From assembly GCA_037039685.1 (NCBI GenBank), contig JAWNGF010000011.1:1674001-1738000 (forward strand): a DNA stretch of 64,000 nucleotides. The letters run 5' to 3'. Origin of the DNA: Ceratobasidium sp. AG-K. Its lineage: Eukaryota > Basidiomycota > Agaricomycetes > Cantharellales > Ceratobasidiaceae. How positions within the stretch are numbered: position 1 is the first letter of the stretch; each line of letters begins with the position of its first letter. The position numbers and the translations under genes are program-made. Of this stretch, positions 35,960-48,082 are shown piece after piece. Below the pieces are notes generated by a model that ran no database searches, was not told the DNA's origin, and saw only the letters and a list, made by a program, of their open reading frames with translations.

Positions 35960-38175
35960 ATGAAAGGCGCTGTTGCTGTGACACTTTTGGCCGCCTTGCC
36001 CGCCACGCTGGCCGCTTTGGCCGCCTCCAGCCTGAAAGTCAGCTCTGATACTTTGACCCTCCCTGCGTCGTTTGATCCTATCCAAGGTACGGTGAAACCG
36101 CCACCGTCTCGTGGCTTAAACTAAACATAGCCGCTTTTAGCCGCCTACTGGACTGGGCTGCCCCACCACCGTCGTACTCCCTTCGCGGTCTCCCCTAACG
36201 GCAAATCCGCGTTCCTCGCGTTCCTCAACGCCGCCAAGGATGCCGTCTACGTTCAGCCCGTGGACCCCACGACGTTCGCGGCCAACGGAGATGCTGTCAA
36301 GATCTCCGGCGCCAAGGAAGCTTCAGGCCTCGTCGCTCACGACGATGGTTTCGCGGTCCTCGTGACCGTCCCTGTCGCATCTGGCACGGCCAACGCCCCG
36401 CCCAACTCGTACCCCATCACGACCTTGATTCGTTACAAGAACGGAGCTCAGGCTTGGTCTACCCCGCTCAACGGGCCCGGCGTCCACGTTAACGATGGCG
36501 TGAGTAACATTCCCGGTGGCGTGGCTCTCCGTGCTGATATACTTGAACGTGATGCAGTTGAGCGCAACCCCCGACGCCAATGGAGATCTCGTGTACTCGG
36601 CCGAGTCTGGTCTTTATGGTGCCTACTTCGTTGTGACTGGTACGTGGAATTCAAACATTAGTTTATGCCCATAACTGATCGATTGTCAATATAGCCTACT
36701 CTGGTTGGGCAGAAGGCCACTTTGGTGATTCGATTCAGTATGTCAACGATGCGGGTGCTCTTCAGTCTCTCCCTCAGAGCTCGAGCTGGGGATGTTCTCA
36801 TAATACTGGTATTGCCTTCGAGGCTGCATCCGCTCCTCCATTCGCTAGCGTGTGCGCTGAAGATCATGGGTAAGCGTTGTTGCTCATTGGTTAGTTGTCA
36901 ATCCAACTCACTTCACAAATAGTGCCATCTGGCTTAACACAGATACTCGCTCCATGAACGGTATCAAGATCGCCAACGAGAACGTCACCAATGGTGTTAG
37001 CGGCGAACCCAGTTAGTTCTCATTTTTGATGCATATATGCGCGTTTACTAATGGAATTTCAACTCTCAGTGGGTGGCATGAGTGGATCCTACAGCAATCT
37101 CGCAGCCCTCGACAGCGGCCGCTACATCTTTGCTTGGCAATCCCGCGGTGCCGTCAACCTGACCCCCGATGAGTGGATGGGTAACGGCTTTACTCAAGCA
37201 AGCCCTCGCTGGCTCAACCACAATGTCGCCATTGCCACCATGGATGCCAAGAACAAGCTCGCTGGATCGCAGGCCGTCTCTACCGTTGGCGCGGCATCAG
37301 GTGACGACCAAGTCACCTGGATCACCAAGGAGTCCGGAACCGACCACCAGAACGTTCGCGTCGCTTCGGCTGGCAGCGGCCAACTCGCGGTCGTCACCTG
37401 GGAGCAACTCACCAGCCCCAACTGCGAGCCCGTCCCACTCAGCTGCTCCGGTACCTTTGGGGGAACCTTTGCCCAGCTCGTCGACGCCACTGGCACTGGG
37501 TCCAAGATCGGTGAGGCTATCAACCTCGGCACGGACGTTACTGTTTCGGGAGATATGGTCACCATCGGCTCCAAGGTTTGCTGGCCGTTTGTCAAGCAGA
37601 CCTGGGATTTGTCCAAGCCCAAGTCTAGCGGAACTGCTGTTACCAAGATGTCGTTTGCCTGCTTGAGCACCGATGGTTCCGTCAAGGTTGAGGCCACTTC
37701 CGCTGCTTCGACCTCCGCTGCCGCATCGACTAAAGCTCCTGAGGCCACCTCCGTTGCTGCTGAACCCACCTCGACCGCTGCCGCTGAGCCTACTACGACC
37801 GACGCTGCTCTCCCCGAGCCGACCACTGAGGCCTCTGCACCCGAGTCCGCTGAAGTCCCCGAGCCCACGACCGAGGCACCTGAGCCTACCACCGAAGCAC
37901 CTGAGCCCACTTCTGAGGCCCCAGAGCCCACTGTGGACGCGCCCGAGGCCGAACCTACCTCTGTCGTAGTTGAGCCCACCACTGTTGCCACCGACGCGCC
38001 CGAGGCCACGACCGCCCCAGAGGCCCCTGTGACTGAGTCGGCCCCTGTTGCATCCGCCACCTCCTACACCAGGCGTTACACCTACCGCCCCACCAAGCAC
38101 TGGGGTCGCCCTCACCACACCACTTACACCTCTCCTGCCGCCCAACAGGCTCAGCCTACAGGGAGTTGCTACTAA
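35960..38175 (+). CDS. Secreted protein with mucin-like Thr/Pro/Glu tail
   Basis: Six exons (35960-36086, 36141-36499, 36558-36639, 36695-36869, 36923-37011, 37070-38175) give 645 residues. A signal peptide (MKGAVAVTLLAALPATLAAL) starts the protein. The first about 450 residues look like a beta-rich globular domain (SPNGKSAFLAFLN, GLVAHDDGFAVLVTVP, ALDSGRYIFAWQSRG, VTWEQL), perhaps a propeller; I do not recognise the family. From about residue 460 comes a low-complexity tail with repeats of EPTTEAP type, likely heavily O-glycosylated, then a basic Tyr/Arg/His-rich end with no GPI-type hydrophobic tail. It is probably cell-wall-associated or extracellular. Long minus-strand frames opposite the repeat tail are shadows. 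Confidence 0.82.
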
Positions 38176-38434
38176 GCACCTTCGCGAGTAGCTAGCGTTC
38201 GTTCTCCACCGTATTGTTGCGTCTAGGCCTAGCTGGGCTGGGCAGTTCTTCGGATGATAGTTTTTGTCACTTGTCATGTTTGTAATGTGTTCAATGTGAT
38301 TCCAGCGGCTAGCCGCGTTGCTTCAAACAATCGCGTGTCGTTTCGAAAACCAGTCCACTCCAACCAAAGCTATCCACTAATAAACCTTGAGTATAATTTA
38401 GCCAAACCAGGTATATTTCAGGGTCGCATACAAT

Positions 38435-40350
38435 TCATGCCGCAGTACCAAGCTTGGCCCTCGCTGCGAGCTCCGCATTTATTCCCATGCTTGACTTTTC
38501 GACCAAACCCATCATCTTACTGACATCTACGCTCCACGCGTTCAACACATCGTCGGCGGTGCGCGGTTTCCTTTATGTGCACCGTTAATCCACTTGAGTA
38601 TCGCCGGAAACTACATAAAGCCACTGACCTGAAATTAATGATACCCTTAGGCCTATCAATTCGTGCCCAAACAGATCCATCTACAACCAACTTGCACAGT
38701 GTTTCTTCCGTTTGAGGGAGGGGAAGGTCGAGTAGTGATGTAAGTCGGTTGAGCGTAATGCGAGTGTAATAAACCGATATTACGCGAATGTTCTACGTTT
38801 TCTTCAATCTAAGTGTGGGGTGGCGTGTCAAGGAAGACTTACATGCTCGATTACACGCATGTGAAGATCCTCCCAACGTTTTTCTCCTGCTTTGTTATGC
38901 CCGAATACGGGTGTCTCACGAAGTGATGCACCATAAAGTCCCTCAATCCCAGGCCAGCGCATGAGCTCGCGGGTGACAAAGCATTTAGCTAGGTTGCTGT
39001 CCCAAAATATCAGTCTAAAGATCCATGACTGTGATTTAGGCGTCCTACTCACTATTGAAGATCCAACTTGGCCAACTCAGGATCGTTGTAAAGCCTGTGA
39101 AGCATATCACTTTGCTCGTTGCTGTGCGGCGCGAGCACAACGTAATAGATAATATATTCAAGGGTCTATCGAGCGAGGTGAGAGGAGTGTAGCACATAAG
39201 ATGAATACGTTTCTTACCGTTTTCCCTCGACCCTCAACCTCGGCTTTGATCGACGGCGTTTCCCAAACCTTGTAGTAGTGCTTTGCGGCATCGAGATACG
39301 ACGCATTATGGAGGGCATACTGAATCATGAGATCGTAGTACTTGAGTTTTAAATCCTAGGCGAATATGTTTAGAGCGCAATCCGAGCATATCATTTTGCG
39401 CTAACTGAGCGTACCTCATTCTCGGCCTCCTTCAAAAACGCCTCGTTCACTTTGCGTCCTCCGACTCGGACCTTTATCCACTCGGCTTCGCCGTCCTGGC
39501 TCTTCCCAGTATCAGCCTTCATGTTTGCGACCAATACTAGCAGCCGCATCTGCTCGAGCAAAAACTCGGTCTTTTCTCGTCGTGCCATCGAGGAGTATGT
39601 TTCCACTTGAAGGTCAGACAAGAGGTCCGACGCAGTCTGAGCTGATTCAAGGGCTTTGGCGGGATCAGATCCCTGGGAGGCTTCCCGCTCATGATGGAGG
39701 GCGAGAGCAAGGGTTACCCGCGCCCGAGAGGTTTCAAGGAAGATCTAGGTGTATGGTTAATGACTTTCGTAGGACGCCCACAAGTGCTGGTCCTGCTCAC
39801 CTTGCCCTCCGTAACCGTCCTAAGGGTCTCCACTAAATCCAACCACTTCTTCCTGTCCGACTCGAGGTCTGGGAGGTACGTCATGGCCTCCTCGACCATG
39901 GCTTGCGTCGCGGCCTTGAGTTGGCCATGCTTCTTGGCGAGAAGAGTAATGTTCGAGTTGAGGAGATCATATTTTTGCGCAGCTTTAGAAAGCTTTACAA
40001 TGGCTACCAGCAATCGGGAAGTCGAGGAAGCATCTGCACTCTAGTAGGCTAGGTTAGTCCGCCGATCACAACAACACGAGTGGTTTCATACGCACATTTC
40101 GTGCCTGCTTCTCGAGAACGAGGAGTTTATCTACTGCAGCTTGTAGTTGGCCCGACTATTAACTATAGATTAATTTGGTCTCTGTGTTGATGCGAGGAAT
40201 TGTGCCGTACCTGCGCGAGGGACTCAGCCTCGGGGATCACTTGATCAACCTCCGAAGTATAATCTATGCAGGTTGACATACATCAGTTTATGGTGTATCT
40301 TAATTAACTTGTGTTTTACCCTTTTCTTGCTTTTTGTTATCCGCAGACAT
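38435..40350 (-). CDS. RPN5: 26S proteasome regulatory subunit RPN5 (PSMD12)
   Basis: The protein is read leftward from the ATG at 40350 (MSADNKKQEKG). Key segments are the helical TPR-like repeats (LLVLEKQARNASDASSTSRL, EEAMTYLPDLESDRKKWLDL, VETLRTVTEGK), the family signature ETYSSMARREKTEFLLEQMR near 39600-39540, and a C-terminal PCI/winged-helix region (ITLNRLTSLLDLPLPQTEE, VDGSVWARIDRPKGIINF) ending GTAA at 38435. RPN5 is a scaffold of the 19S lid. Several introns of about 50-60 bases interrupt it; I did not place every junction. No frameshift is evident. PSMD12 is preferred over COP9 subunit 4 because of the ETYSSM segment. Confidence 0.88.
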
Positions 40351-40692
40351 CGTGCGAGGAGAAGAAGGGATACGCGTCGGTCAGCGCTTGCGCGTCGATG
40401 TCACGTGTGGCAGTGTAACGGTAATTTGAAAATAGGAGCCGCATACAATCACGTAAATATTCGATTTATTTCATCCTGACACACAAAATAAAGTACTGGC
40501 CACTGTTCACAGGTTTTAGTTCTCCCAACAACCTGGAACTGAATCCAGCTGGGGCTTATAAGCTGAGTATCCATTTCTGGGGAACAGGTTCAACGGTTTC
40601 AGCTACCAGTGCTTCGCAAATCCCGCGTACACGATGTACCACATGTAAACAGAAATTGGCGTTTAGTACAGTCGAAGTCTCGTGTAGAGAGT

Positions 40693-42681
40693 CTACGCTG
40701 AATTCTCAATGTTATAAAAGAAATCATTGGGCCAGAATGGAGCTCCCTCGTAATCCACCACAGCCCCCACCCATCCCGCGGGCTGTTTGTGCGAGCGCTC
40801 ACAGCACACAAAAACCACGTCAAGTGGCGTACTTCCTTGCCTTACAATATCCCATCTTCCCCGATATCCTCAGTCTGGGGATTTTTCCTCGCCCCAATAC
40901 ACGGACTTGAGCTCGGGACATAGCTGACCTATCCTCATGAAAAATGACTTGAGATCCCACTTTGGGGTCCATTGTCTCTGTTCAAGCGTCCACATATTTC
41001 GCATTAGGGGAGGATTTTGAAGTACCAATATACGTAAGCGAGGGAGAGCCTCAAGTAGCTTAAAGTAGTTACTCTGCGTGTGGCATTAGTGTAATTGTTA
41101 GAGTTCTAGCAAAAGTAAACCAACCGGGTCATGTTGGCGCGATTCGCCCATCATTAGGCTAAAGCCAATGACAAGGCTTTCGAGCACTGGCATCTTTGTA
41201 ACTAGAGCCACAAAATTCTCTAAACAACCTTCTGGAATGTTTAAATTGGCGGAATAGATTTTTAGGCATTTCAAACGAGGGAACTCTGGGATGATTAGAC
41301 TTCCCAGCTTAGACAACAGTTGCTGAAACATCCCTAGCTCGGGGGCACCGGATTCAAGAAGTCCAAGTATTTCTATCTGTTCACTTATGTTCGAGAGTAT
41401 CAGGGCCTCGAATATAACACAAGGCCCTTCAAAGTGCCGAACAGAGGGCATCAGCGATTTGACACGATTGGGCTGTACTACGACCATGTCCCCGGAAGCA
41501 ACTCCTTCAATGGGTCGTGAAGAGTAATCTTCGCAGGTCGTATCCAATACTACTGTGCGTAGTAGCTGATGATTGTCAAGGAACCTCCAGAATACCGATT
41601 CTGTGAACAGGCCGCCAAGCGTTGATACGCTAGAATCGGTCCATACGCGAGCAGAAAATCGAATTGAACGCAGGTTGGGATATATTTTCCGAGAAAGCAG
41701 TGGAACCAACTCTGTTGTCTTCCAGTGATAAGGTTCTTCGGAATACCACTCCGAATCCTGGAGGCGGATACTTGGTGACTCGATATTCAATGCTCCATTA
41801 ATCAAGCCGGCGGCACTTGAGAGGATTTCGTCAGGATGGTCCCATCCCTGTTCATAGCGCATCTGTTCATCTTCACTACGCGAAGTAACTTTCCAAATTC
41901 GACCATAATTAACTTGTAGCCTGAAATATGCAAGGTGTGTGCGAATTACCTACGGCACCAAAAACGATCGAAAGCTCTCGTAGGTCGGGCAGGACTTTCA
42001 TAATGATCTGACATGATCGGTACTAAGTATGCATCAGTGTGAATTCAAAATTAAACTCACATCTGTTTCGTTCTATTGAAATTTTATAATACTAAAGCTG
42101 TCAAGACATGGCTTAGAGCAGAAAGGGCTTAAACCCACCAACGGGAAATCATCAGGAGGCACATGGACTGCGAGAGACCAAAGTCCAGTCATGCTTGCTA
42201 CAACTCCGCGCCACCCATCAACGTTTTTGACGTCCCAGTACAAGTATTTGAGTTTCGGCATTCTCTCCATAGCGCGAACGAGATCCCATGGACGCTGGTC
42301 ATCTGCTGCCACAAGCCGGTCGACCCAGAGTCTGCGCACGCAATCACGAGATTTCAGTAGAAATTTCTCGCTCGACCGCGTCGAGATGTCGTTTAGAGCT
42401 TCATCTACCATGTTGAACCAGTCTCGATCGGTAAAGAGACGAACTGTAGAATGTAGGAACGGGAACACTATATTTTGCCATTGCCGACAAACAAGGGAAG
42501 TTGATCTCAGATGACGCCAAGGTAAAAGTTCCAATACTATTCGAATAATCTCGGGAGACAGCGTGCTCAGCTCGGTAGCATTGTTAGATGGTGCGGTTTT
42601 TTTCGAATCGACCATAGATATCATCGTTGCACATGTGAACACGTGACCCCTTCTGTTCGGTGTAATATCCAATTTCATCAT
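40693..42681 (-). CDS. F-box/LRR-like protein, copy B, with late nonsense codon
   Basis: The N-terminus carries an F-box (LSPEIIRIVLELLPWRHLRS then TSLVCRQWQ) near 42565-42480, expected to bind SKP1 in an SCF ligase. Further exons encode leucine-rich segments (MPKLKYLYWDVKNV; SLMPSVRHFEGPC; MPVLESLVIGF) that should read the substrate. It is a close paralogue of the gene at 43290-45253 with the same exon order. Relative to that copy, the last exon has an in-frame TGA at 40870-40872 (after EEKSPD), yet the reading beyond it (GRWDIVRQG, ERSHKQPAGWVGAVVDYEG) stays similar to the paralogue for about 59 codons to 40693. The protein may therefore end about 60 residues short. Start choice is uncertain because several in-frame ATGs precede the F-box. 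Confidence 0.75.
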
Positions 42682-42733
42682 TTGCTTGAACGCGACACAG
42701 GGCCTGAGCCGTGGCTAATGCTTTTAAGATAAC

Positions 42734-42960
42734 CTACCTCAGACGACAACACTCGTATTCCACGTTCCTGAGATATTCAACCCCTTCATTAAGATTTCTC
42801 ATATGCGGCCTTGTAGAGATGATTTGAGGTCTGGCCAGTGCCCACTTCGGGGGGCTGGAAGGAGCTGCTCGAAACCGCAATACTAGTCCGATTACAGTAC
42901 GAACACGCCTTCTCAACCTGAATGGAGCACCCTTTGGCATTTCAGCTCATCATAAGTTGA
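42734..42960 (-). pseudogene. Relic of an F-box gene 3' end
   Basis: The minus-strand reading NLNEGVEYLRNVEYE resembles the C-terminal part of the F-box protein at 45323-47145 (ILNGVEYLENAEFD). It lies just upstream of copy B, exactly as the full gene lies just upstream of copy A at 43290-45253. This is best explained as the truncated left edge of a duplicated block. Confidence 0.5.
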
Positions 42961-43289
42961 AAATAATCCGGAAATCCACGCATACAATCACAGTGTTTAC
43001 TCTACCTTCTCGATCTAAATTTACCAGGACAGTACTAGGGGGAGTGAGAAAGTTGCTTTGACAACTCAAGCTTGCTTGCAAATATTTTGAGCATCAGTGT
43101 TTATAGTCATTCTTTGGGGGAGGGCCAGGGAAATGCACCATTTCTAAGCTTTTACAATACGCTGGGGTAGAAAAACAAGCGGTCACCGACTATCTCGTTC
43201 AGAGTAGACCGCTCGCTAGATTTGGTTATTGTTTGCATACTTATGACAAGTCAGAATCCATTGTTTATCAGGGAGAAATAGCGTTATGT

Positions 43290-45253
43290 CTATGCTAAAT
43301 CACGACCTCCACACCATGGATCCCTAGGCCAGTATTCCAACGGGCTTTCTTCACCGTGTGTCACACTACCAACCCATCCACGGGGTGGACTCTGCCATCG
43401 CTCAGAACATACATAAACGACATCGACTGGCGTACCCCTCGGTCCCTGACGGATGATATCCCATCGTCCCGAATAGGCCCAACGCGCGAAATCCACTTCT
43501 CCCAAATGCACAGATTTGAGCTCAGGGCATAGTTGTCCCGCGCGCATAAAGAATGACTTGGGGTCTTCTAATGTGGGTCCATACTTGGACAGGAACTTTA
43601 CCTTTTTGTGTGGTGGGAAAGATGGGAAAGGTGAGACGGGAATTACCAGCGTACGCAACTTAGGGAGGGCCCCAAGCAACGTCAAATATTTAGTCTGCAT
43701 AGATGGTCAGTACGTTGGTCATGTCTACAATCGGAGCAAACTAACCGGATCGCGCTTAGGAGAATTGTCCATCATTGAGAGACCGGAGAGAACTAAGCTT
43801 TCGAGCACTGGCATGTTCCTAACGAGGGCCACCAAATCTTGTAGATGATCTTCAGAGACTTTCAAAGACGCGTAGATCTTTAGGGACTTCAAGCGCGGGA
43901 GCTCCGGGATGGCTAGGCTGCCTAACCTGGGCAAAAGGTCTTGAAATGCTCCCAGTCCGGGGGAGCCAGACTCAAGAAGGCCGAGGGTCTCCATCTGCTG
44001 GCCCAAATCTGAGGTTATTAAGGCCTCGAACATGGCACAAGGACCTTCAAAGTGCCGTACGGACGGCATTAATGACATGATTTGATGCGGATGTATCGTG
44101 ATGGTTTCACCTCCAGGCGAGGGCTGATAGTCGTCGTAGATCGTGTCCAAGACTATTGTGTGCAGTTGTTGATGATTTTTAAGGAACTTCCAAAACGCGG
44201 ACTCGGTGAAAAGACCAGTAAACGTTGATGTAGTCGAGTCAGGCCATTTGCAAGCAGAGAATCGAAAGGAACGCAGGGCAGGGTAGGTGCTTTGGCAGAG
44301 CGTGAAGAACAAATCAGTCGCGACCCAATGGTAAGACTGTTCGGCATCCTGGAGGCGTATGTTCAGTGACTCAATATTCGGTGCATCGCCGATCAACCCT
44401 GCAGCACTGGCCAGCATTTTGTTGGCAGAATCCCCTCGTAGCTCACGCTCCACCCCATCATCTAGATCGCTGTCCATACCAGCTTTTAAAAGTCATTGCC
44501 GTTAGTTCAAGGAGCGGGAGATGCAAGGGCAATACAACCTACCAATACAGCCGAAGACGATTAGGAGTTCTCGCAGGTTGATCGGGACTTTCATAATTAT
44601 CTGTCCGCTCCCTTGTCAATATAATCTCACCCGTAGTTATAGATAAGCCCACATCTGCATTGTTCTATAGAGAGAGAAAATGACAAGTTCAGCGTAGTAT
44701 AGTAAGATTAAGCCATGAACCGTACCGGAGGGAATTGGTGAGGAGGCACATCAAGTGCGAGGGACCGAAGTTCAGTCATCCTCACCACAATGTCGCGCCA
44801 TGACCTGTCAGCGTTCCCAACATTCCAATACAAGGACTCTAGCCTTGGCATCCTATCCAAAGCGCAGACAAAATTTTCGAGTCGCTGACGGTTCATCGTG
44901 ACGCGCGGACCAACATATAGTCGGTTCACACAGGTATGAGCCTGCAGAAGAGTTTTTCTGTTGGAGTTAAGCGAGCCGTCGTCCAGGGCACGTTCTATGA
45001 TGCCAACCCAATGGCCATCGGCGAACAGGTTGACTGTAGAATGCAATAAAGGGAATGCGACGATTTGCCACTGTCGACAAACTTGAGAAGTTGATACTAG
45101 ATGGCACCAAGGCAAACATTCGAATATCGCATTGACAAGTTCGGCAGTCAATTTCCCAAATCCCATGGTATGGCCAGATGATATGGTCGAATCCGGGCTC
45201 GCGACGTGTTTAGCCTCACTAATACCCGCGTAACACGTGCCCGTTTTGCTCAC
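43290..45253 (-). CDS. F-box/LRR-like protein, copy A
   Basis: This intact relative of the gene at 40693-42681 has an F-box near its start (LTAELVNAIFECLPWCHLVS then TSQVCRQWQ), a short exon around 44620-44527 (MKVPINLRELLIVFG), a long leucine-rich exon (43725-44477: SLMPSVRHFEGPC, PRLGSLAIPELPRLKSLKIY) and a last exon ending SLA-type at 43290. Such proteins are predicted SCF substrate receptors; the substrate is unknown. Frames in all exons are open and similar to copy B. The first ATG of the open frame, at 45253, was chosen; the later M before GFGKL is an alternative. Confidence 0.78.
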
Positions 45254-45322
45254 GAAATGGATTTAGGTAACTTAGGGACCTCTATTTGAAGCACAATAAT
45301 ATGATTACCAACTCGACTAAGG

Positions 45323-47145
45323 TTACCGAAACTGGACGGGAATACCTTCCGATTCTCTCACTTCTGTAACCTTCCGACGCGACATGGGTCGGTGCCTCCA
45401 ATCCACCTCAAATGTCATCCAGTCAAATTCTGCGTTTTCGAGGTATTCGACCCCGTTCAAAATGCTGGGATCGCCCTGGGGACTTCGAGTGAAGGTGATG
45501 ATCACACCATTGCCTCCATGAACGTGCTGAAGTCGAGGAACGAGCCTAGCTAGTTCGACCATGCCATCGTTCCCTTTATCGTAAGCTCGGGCAAAATCAG
45601 CGGCTATATGCTGGCCAATAATTTCTAAATTTGGAAACTCGTTGAGGCCAGAGGGAATGTCGATCTACAGGAGTCAGATCGGCCGAAGAAGGATTCGTCA
45701 ACTGAATAAACTCACAATAGGATTAAAGCCCTTTTCCTCAGGAGTTGTTGAATCTACATTCATGGGTCGTAAAAATTCAAGAAATCGAATGCTGGGTGCA
45801 AGCTGTGCAATTTTGGTGTAAATGCTACGACTGAGTTGAGGGACTTCCAATGTCAGTCGTTGAATAAGGTTCTCCGGGGCCCCTTCTAGAGCGCTGATGA
45901 TTCGTTCAACGTGCGGGCCTTTGGCCCCGTCTGAGTCGAACCCTTCTTCTGACCGGTCGATAATGGTGCGTACAGAGGCACAAGCTGCTTTGCTTTCAAG
46001 TACACCTGAGATCAAGCGGGTAGAGCCAAGCAACTTTTTGAGGGAGGGGAGGGCATTGGGGTGGAGGTGAAGTGATAACGTTTGCGCCGTTTCACTTTGA
46101 GAATCTTCAAGACATGTCTCGTTCAAGTAGAGTACCTCCAACTTTGGATGCGCCGCCAGAAACTCGACGAGCATCTCAACTTCCTCGGCGGACTGCCAGA
46201 AAGACCCGTGAAAGAACCGGAGGACTAGTCGTCGAAGCTCTGGGAAGACAAAAATAGGCGTATTGGACTGAGGTGATGATTCGTTGCAGATCAAATCAAG
46301 TAAAGACCACTTTCCAGTGAGAGATTCAGCGTATTTGCAATCGAACAAGATATCTTCTAAGCATGGATTGCAGTGGATCATCTCGACGATACGGGGAAAC
46401 AATTCACCCTCTGGTTCGTACTCTGTTGTAATAGATAAACTCTGGAGACCAACAAATTGAAAGGCCTAAACCCATAGTAATAACTCGTCAGCAGCTTAAA
46501 CCCGGGAATATAAAGCAGCATTACGTTGTTATAATATGCTACGCGGAAGGAATGCTGGTAAATCCTTCGTTTCTTACTCTGAGATATTGACGCACCTGGA
46601 CTAGCACTACTTGTGAACATATCAATGCCATAGGTCAAACGACGGATTACACCAGATTTCTGGAGATACCGGACCAAGCAATAATCGCCTGCGAAACGGC
46701 CATACCACTCCAAACCATTTAGGGAAGCCAAGAGAGGGAAGGCAGCACCAAGTTTTTCGGATACAACTTGGGACGATATATCTATGTCAGGTTCCACTAT
46801 TTCATCGTCTTCGTCATCTCCTCGGGGCTGCTCCCCCAGATCCTCAAGACCGAAATGACAGTCGGCTGTACCAATCGCCCATATTACGCCTGAAATCACG
46901 AGAGTCTTCACATGTGCCACAATTGAGGAGGGCGGCGCTTCTCTGCGACTGGAGAGCCCGATCTGCTCACAGAGCTTAATTACTTGGCCTAGGGATGACA
47001 CAGATATTGTGGCGAGAAGCATAGGTGCTGCGACAGCATGCCAATAGCGGTTAACCAACGTAAGAGGTTTCAAATCGAGTGTAGAATCGGCGCCGACTAG
47101 CTTTGAGACACGAAGAATTATTTCGTTGGGTAGTATTTTGGACAT
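45323..47145 (-). CDS. F-box protein, distinct subgroup
   Basis: The start (MSKILPNEIILRVSKLVGAD, then LTLVNRYWHAVAAPML) is an F-box. The rest is leucine-rich with an acidic loop (RGDDEDDEIVEPDID) near 46800, then segments at 46380-45700 (FPELRRLVLRFFHG, HPKLEVLYLNETCLED, LPSLKKLLGSTRL) and a last exon ending at 45323. Introns near 46430 and 45700 connect three exon groups. It is only distantly related to copies A and B, and lies 69 bases upstream of copy A. Its 3' end seems to have been included in the block duplication that made copy B. Confidence 0.75.
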
Positions 47146-48082
47146 ATGGAACGAATTAGGGATGGCAGACTTAGGAGTGGGTAGTTTGGGAAGAGAGATC
47201 GCGGCTAGGTAATACCCAGCCGGAAGCGAACATGCTCCTTATGACGGGCGCAAGGCGTCATGATTATGTGGAGTCTGCCGGATTCCGTCATGCAGACCAA
47301 AATGAGCCCTTGAGACCGGTCTCGCAGTGACAATCGCGAGGGTTGACATCAAGGAATCAATCGAAATCCAAAGCCCAGATAAATGATTACTTAAGCACGT
47401 ATGCATAACAATCGGCTCCTTCCCTCGGTTGCACACCGCTTTTATATAATACGGTCAAATTTTAACGTCCAGAATACTAGGACCTCTGATGGGACGTATA
47501 GGCTCGAAAATCGGAAACTGGGAGCGTCCCCAGTACCCCCATATCCAGCAGTCTCAAACACTTGCCTCTACATCAACAACCAATAGGTTTGAGCAAACGT
47601 TTAGTATGGTATATAAATTGCTAGACGCACATGCAGAATAGTACATAATCTCACTCCCGTGAGCAGCGCACCGCGCCAGTATGATATAGAAGTAGAGAAC
47701 TAATCTACCAATGTCTTCAGCGCTGTCATAGCGTACTATTGGCGATTGCCAAGCGTCAATTCATCCAATCCAGCGGCAATAAGGGTTATCTCTTCGGAGA
47801 GTATAGTGACATAGAGAAAGAGTTCCTAACGAGTGAACCAACGAGTTCACTAGCTGTCCTGTGGTGTACGGTATATCCGGAAAAAATTATAGCGATTGAG
47901 AATGGCTGATCTAGACAGATGATTGCTCAATTTTGCACCTCTATGAAGATTTAGAAGACAGAATTTTGAGTTTATACTCGGCGATTCCAACGAAAATACG
48001 TAGCTGGTGATGGTTCAACCCGAGATTCCTAGTGCTTATGTCACCAGGACCAAGACAAAGCCAATGCCAAGCGATCATCAAT
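47146..48082 (+). other. Intergenic region, divergent promoters
   Basis: About 940 bases between the F-box gene (minus) and the CoA-transferase gene (plus). No gene or clear element was recognised. Confidence 0.45.

Noticed and set aside
37850..37990. The Pro/Thr/Glu repeats as a DNA tandem repeat or CRISPR-like array
   Set aside because: The repeats are coding, short and imperfect, in frame with the protein; no spacer structure.
37194..38277. Two long minus-strand open frames (288 and 326 residues)
   Set aside because: They lie opposite the GC-rich repeat tail of the secreted protein and read as Gly/Ser/Val low complexity; the plus strand has six consistent exons.
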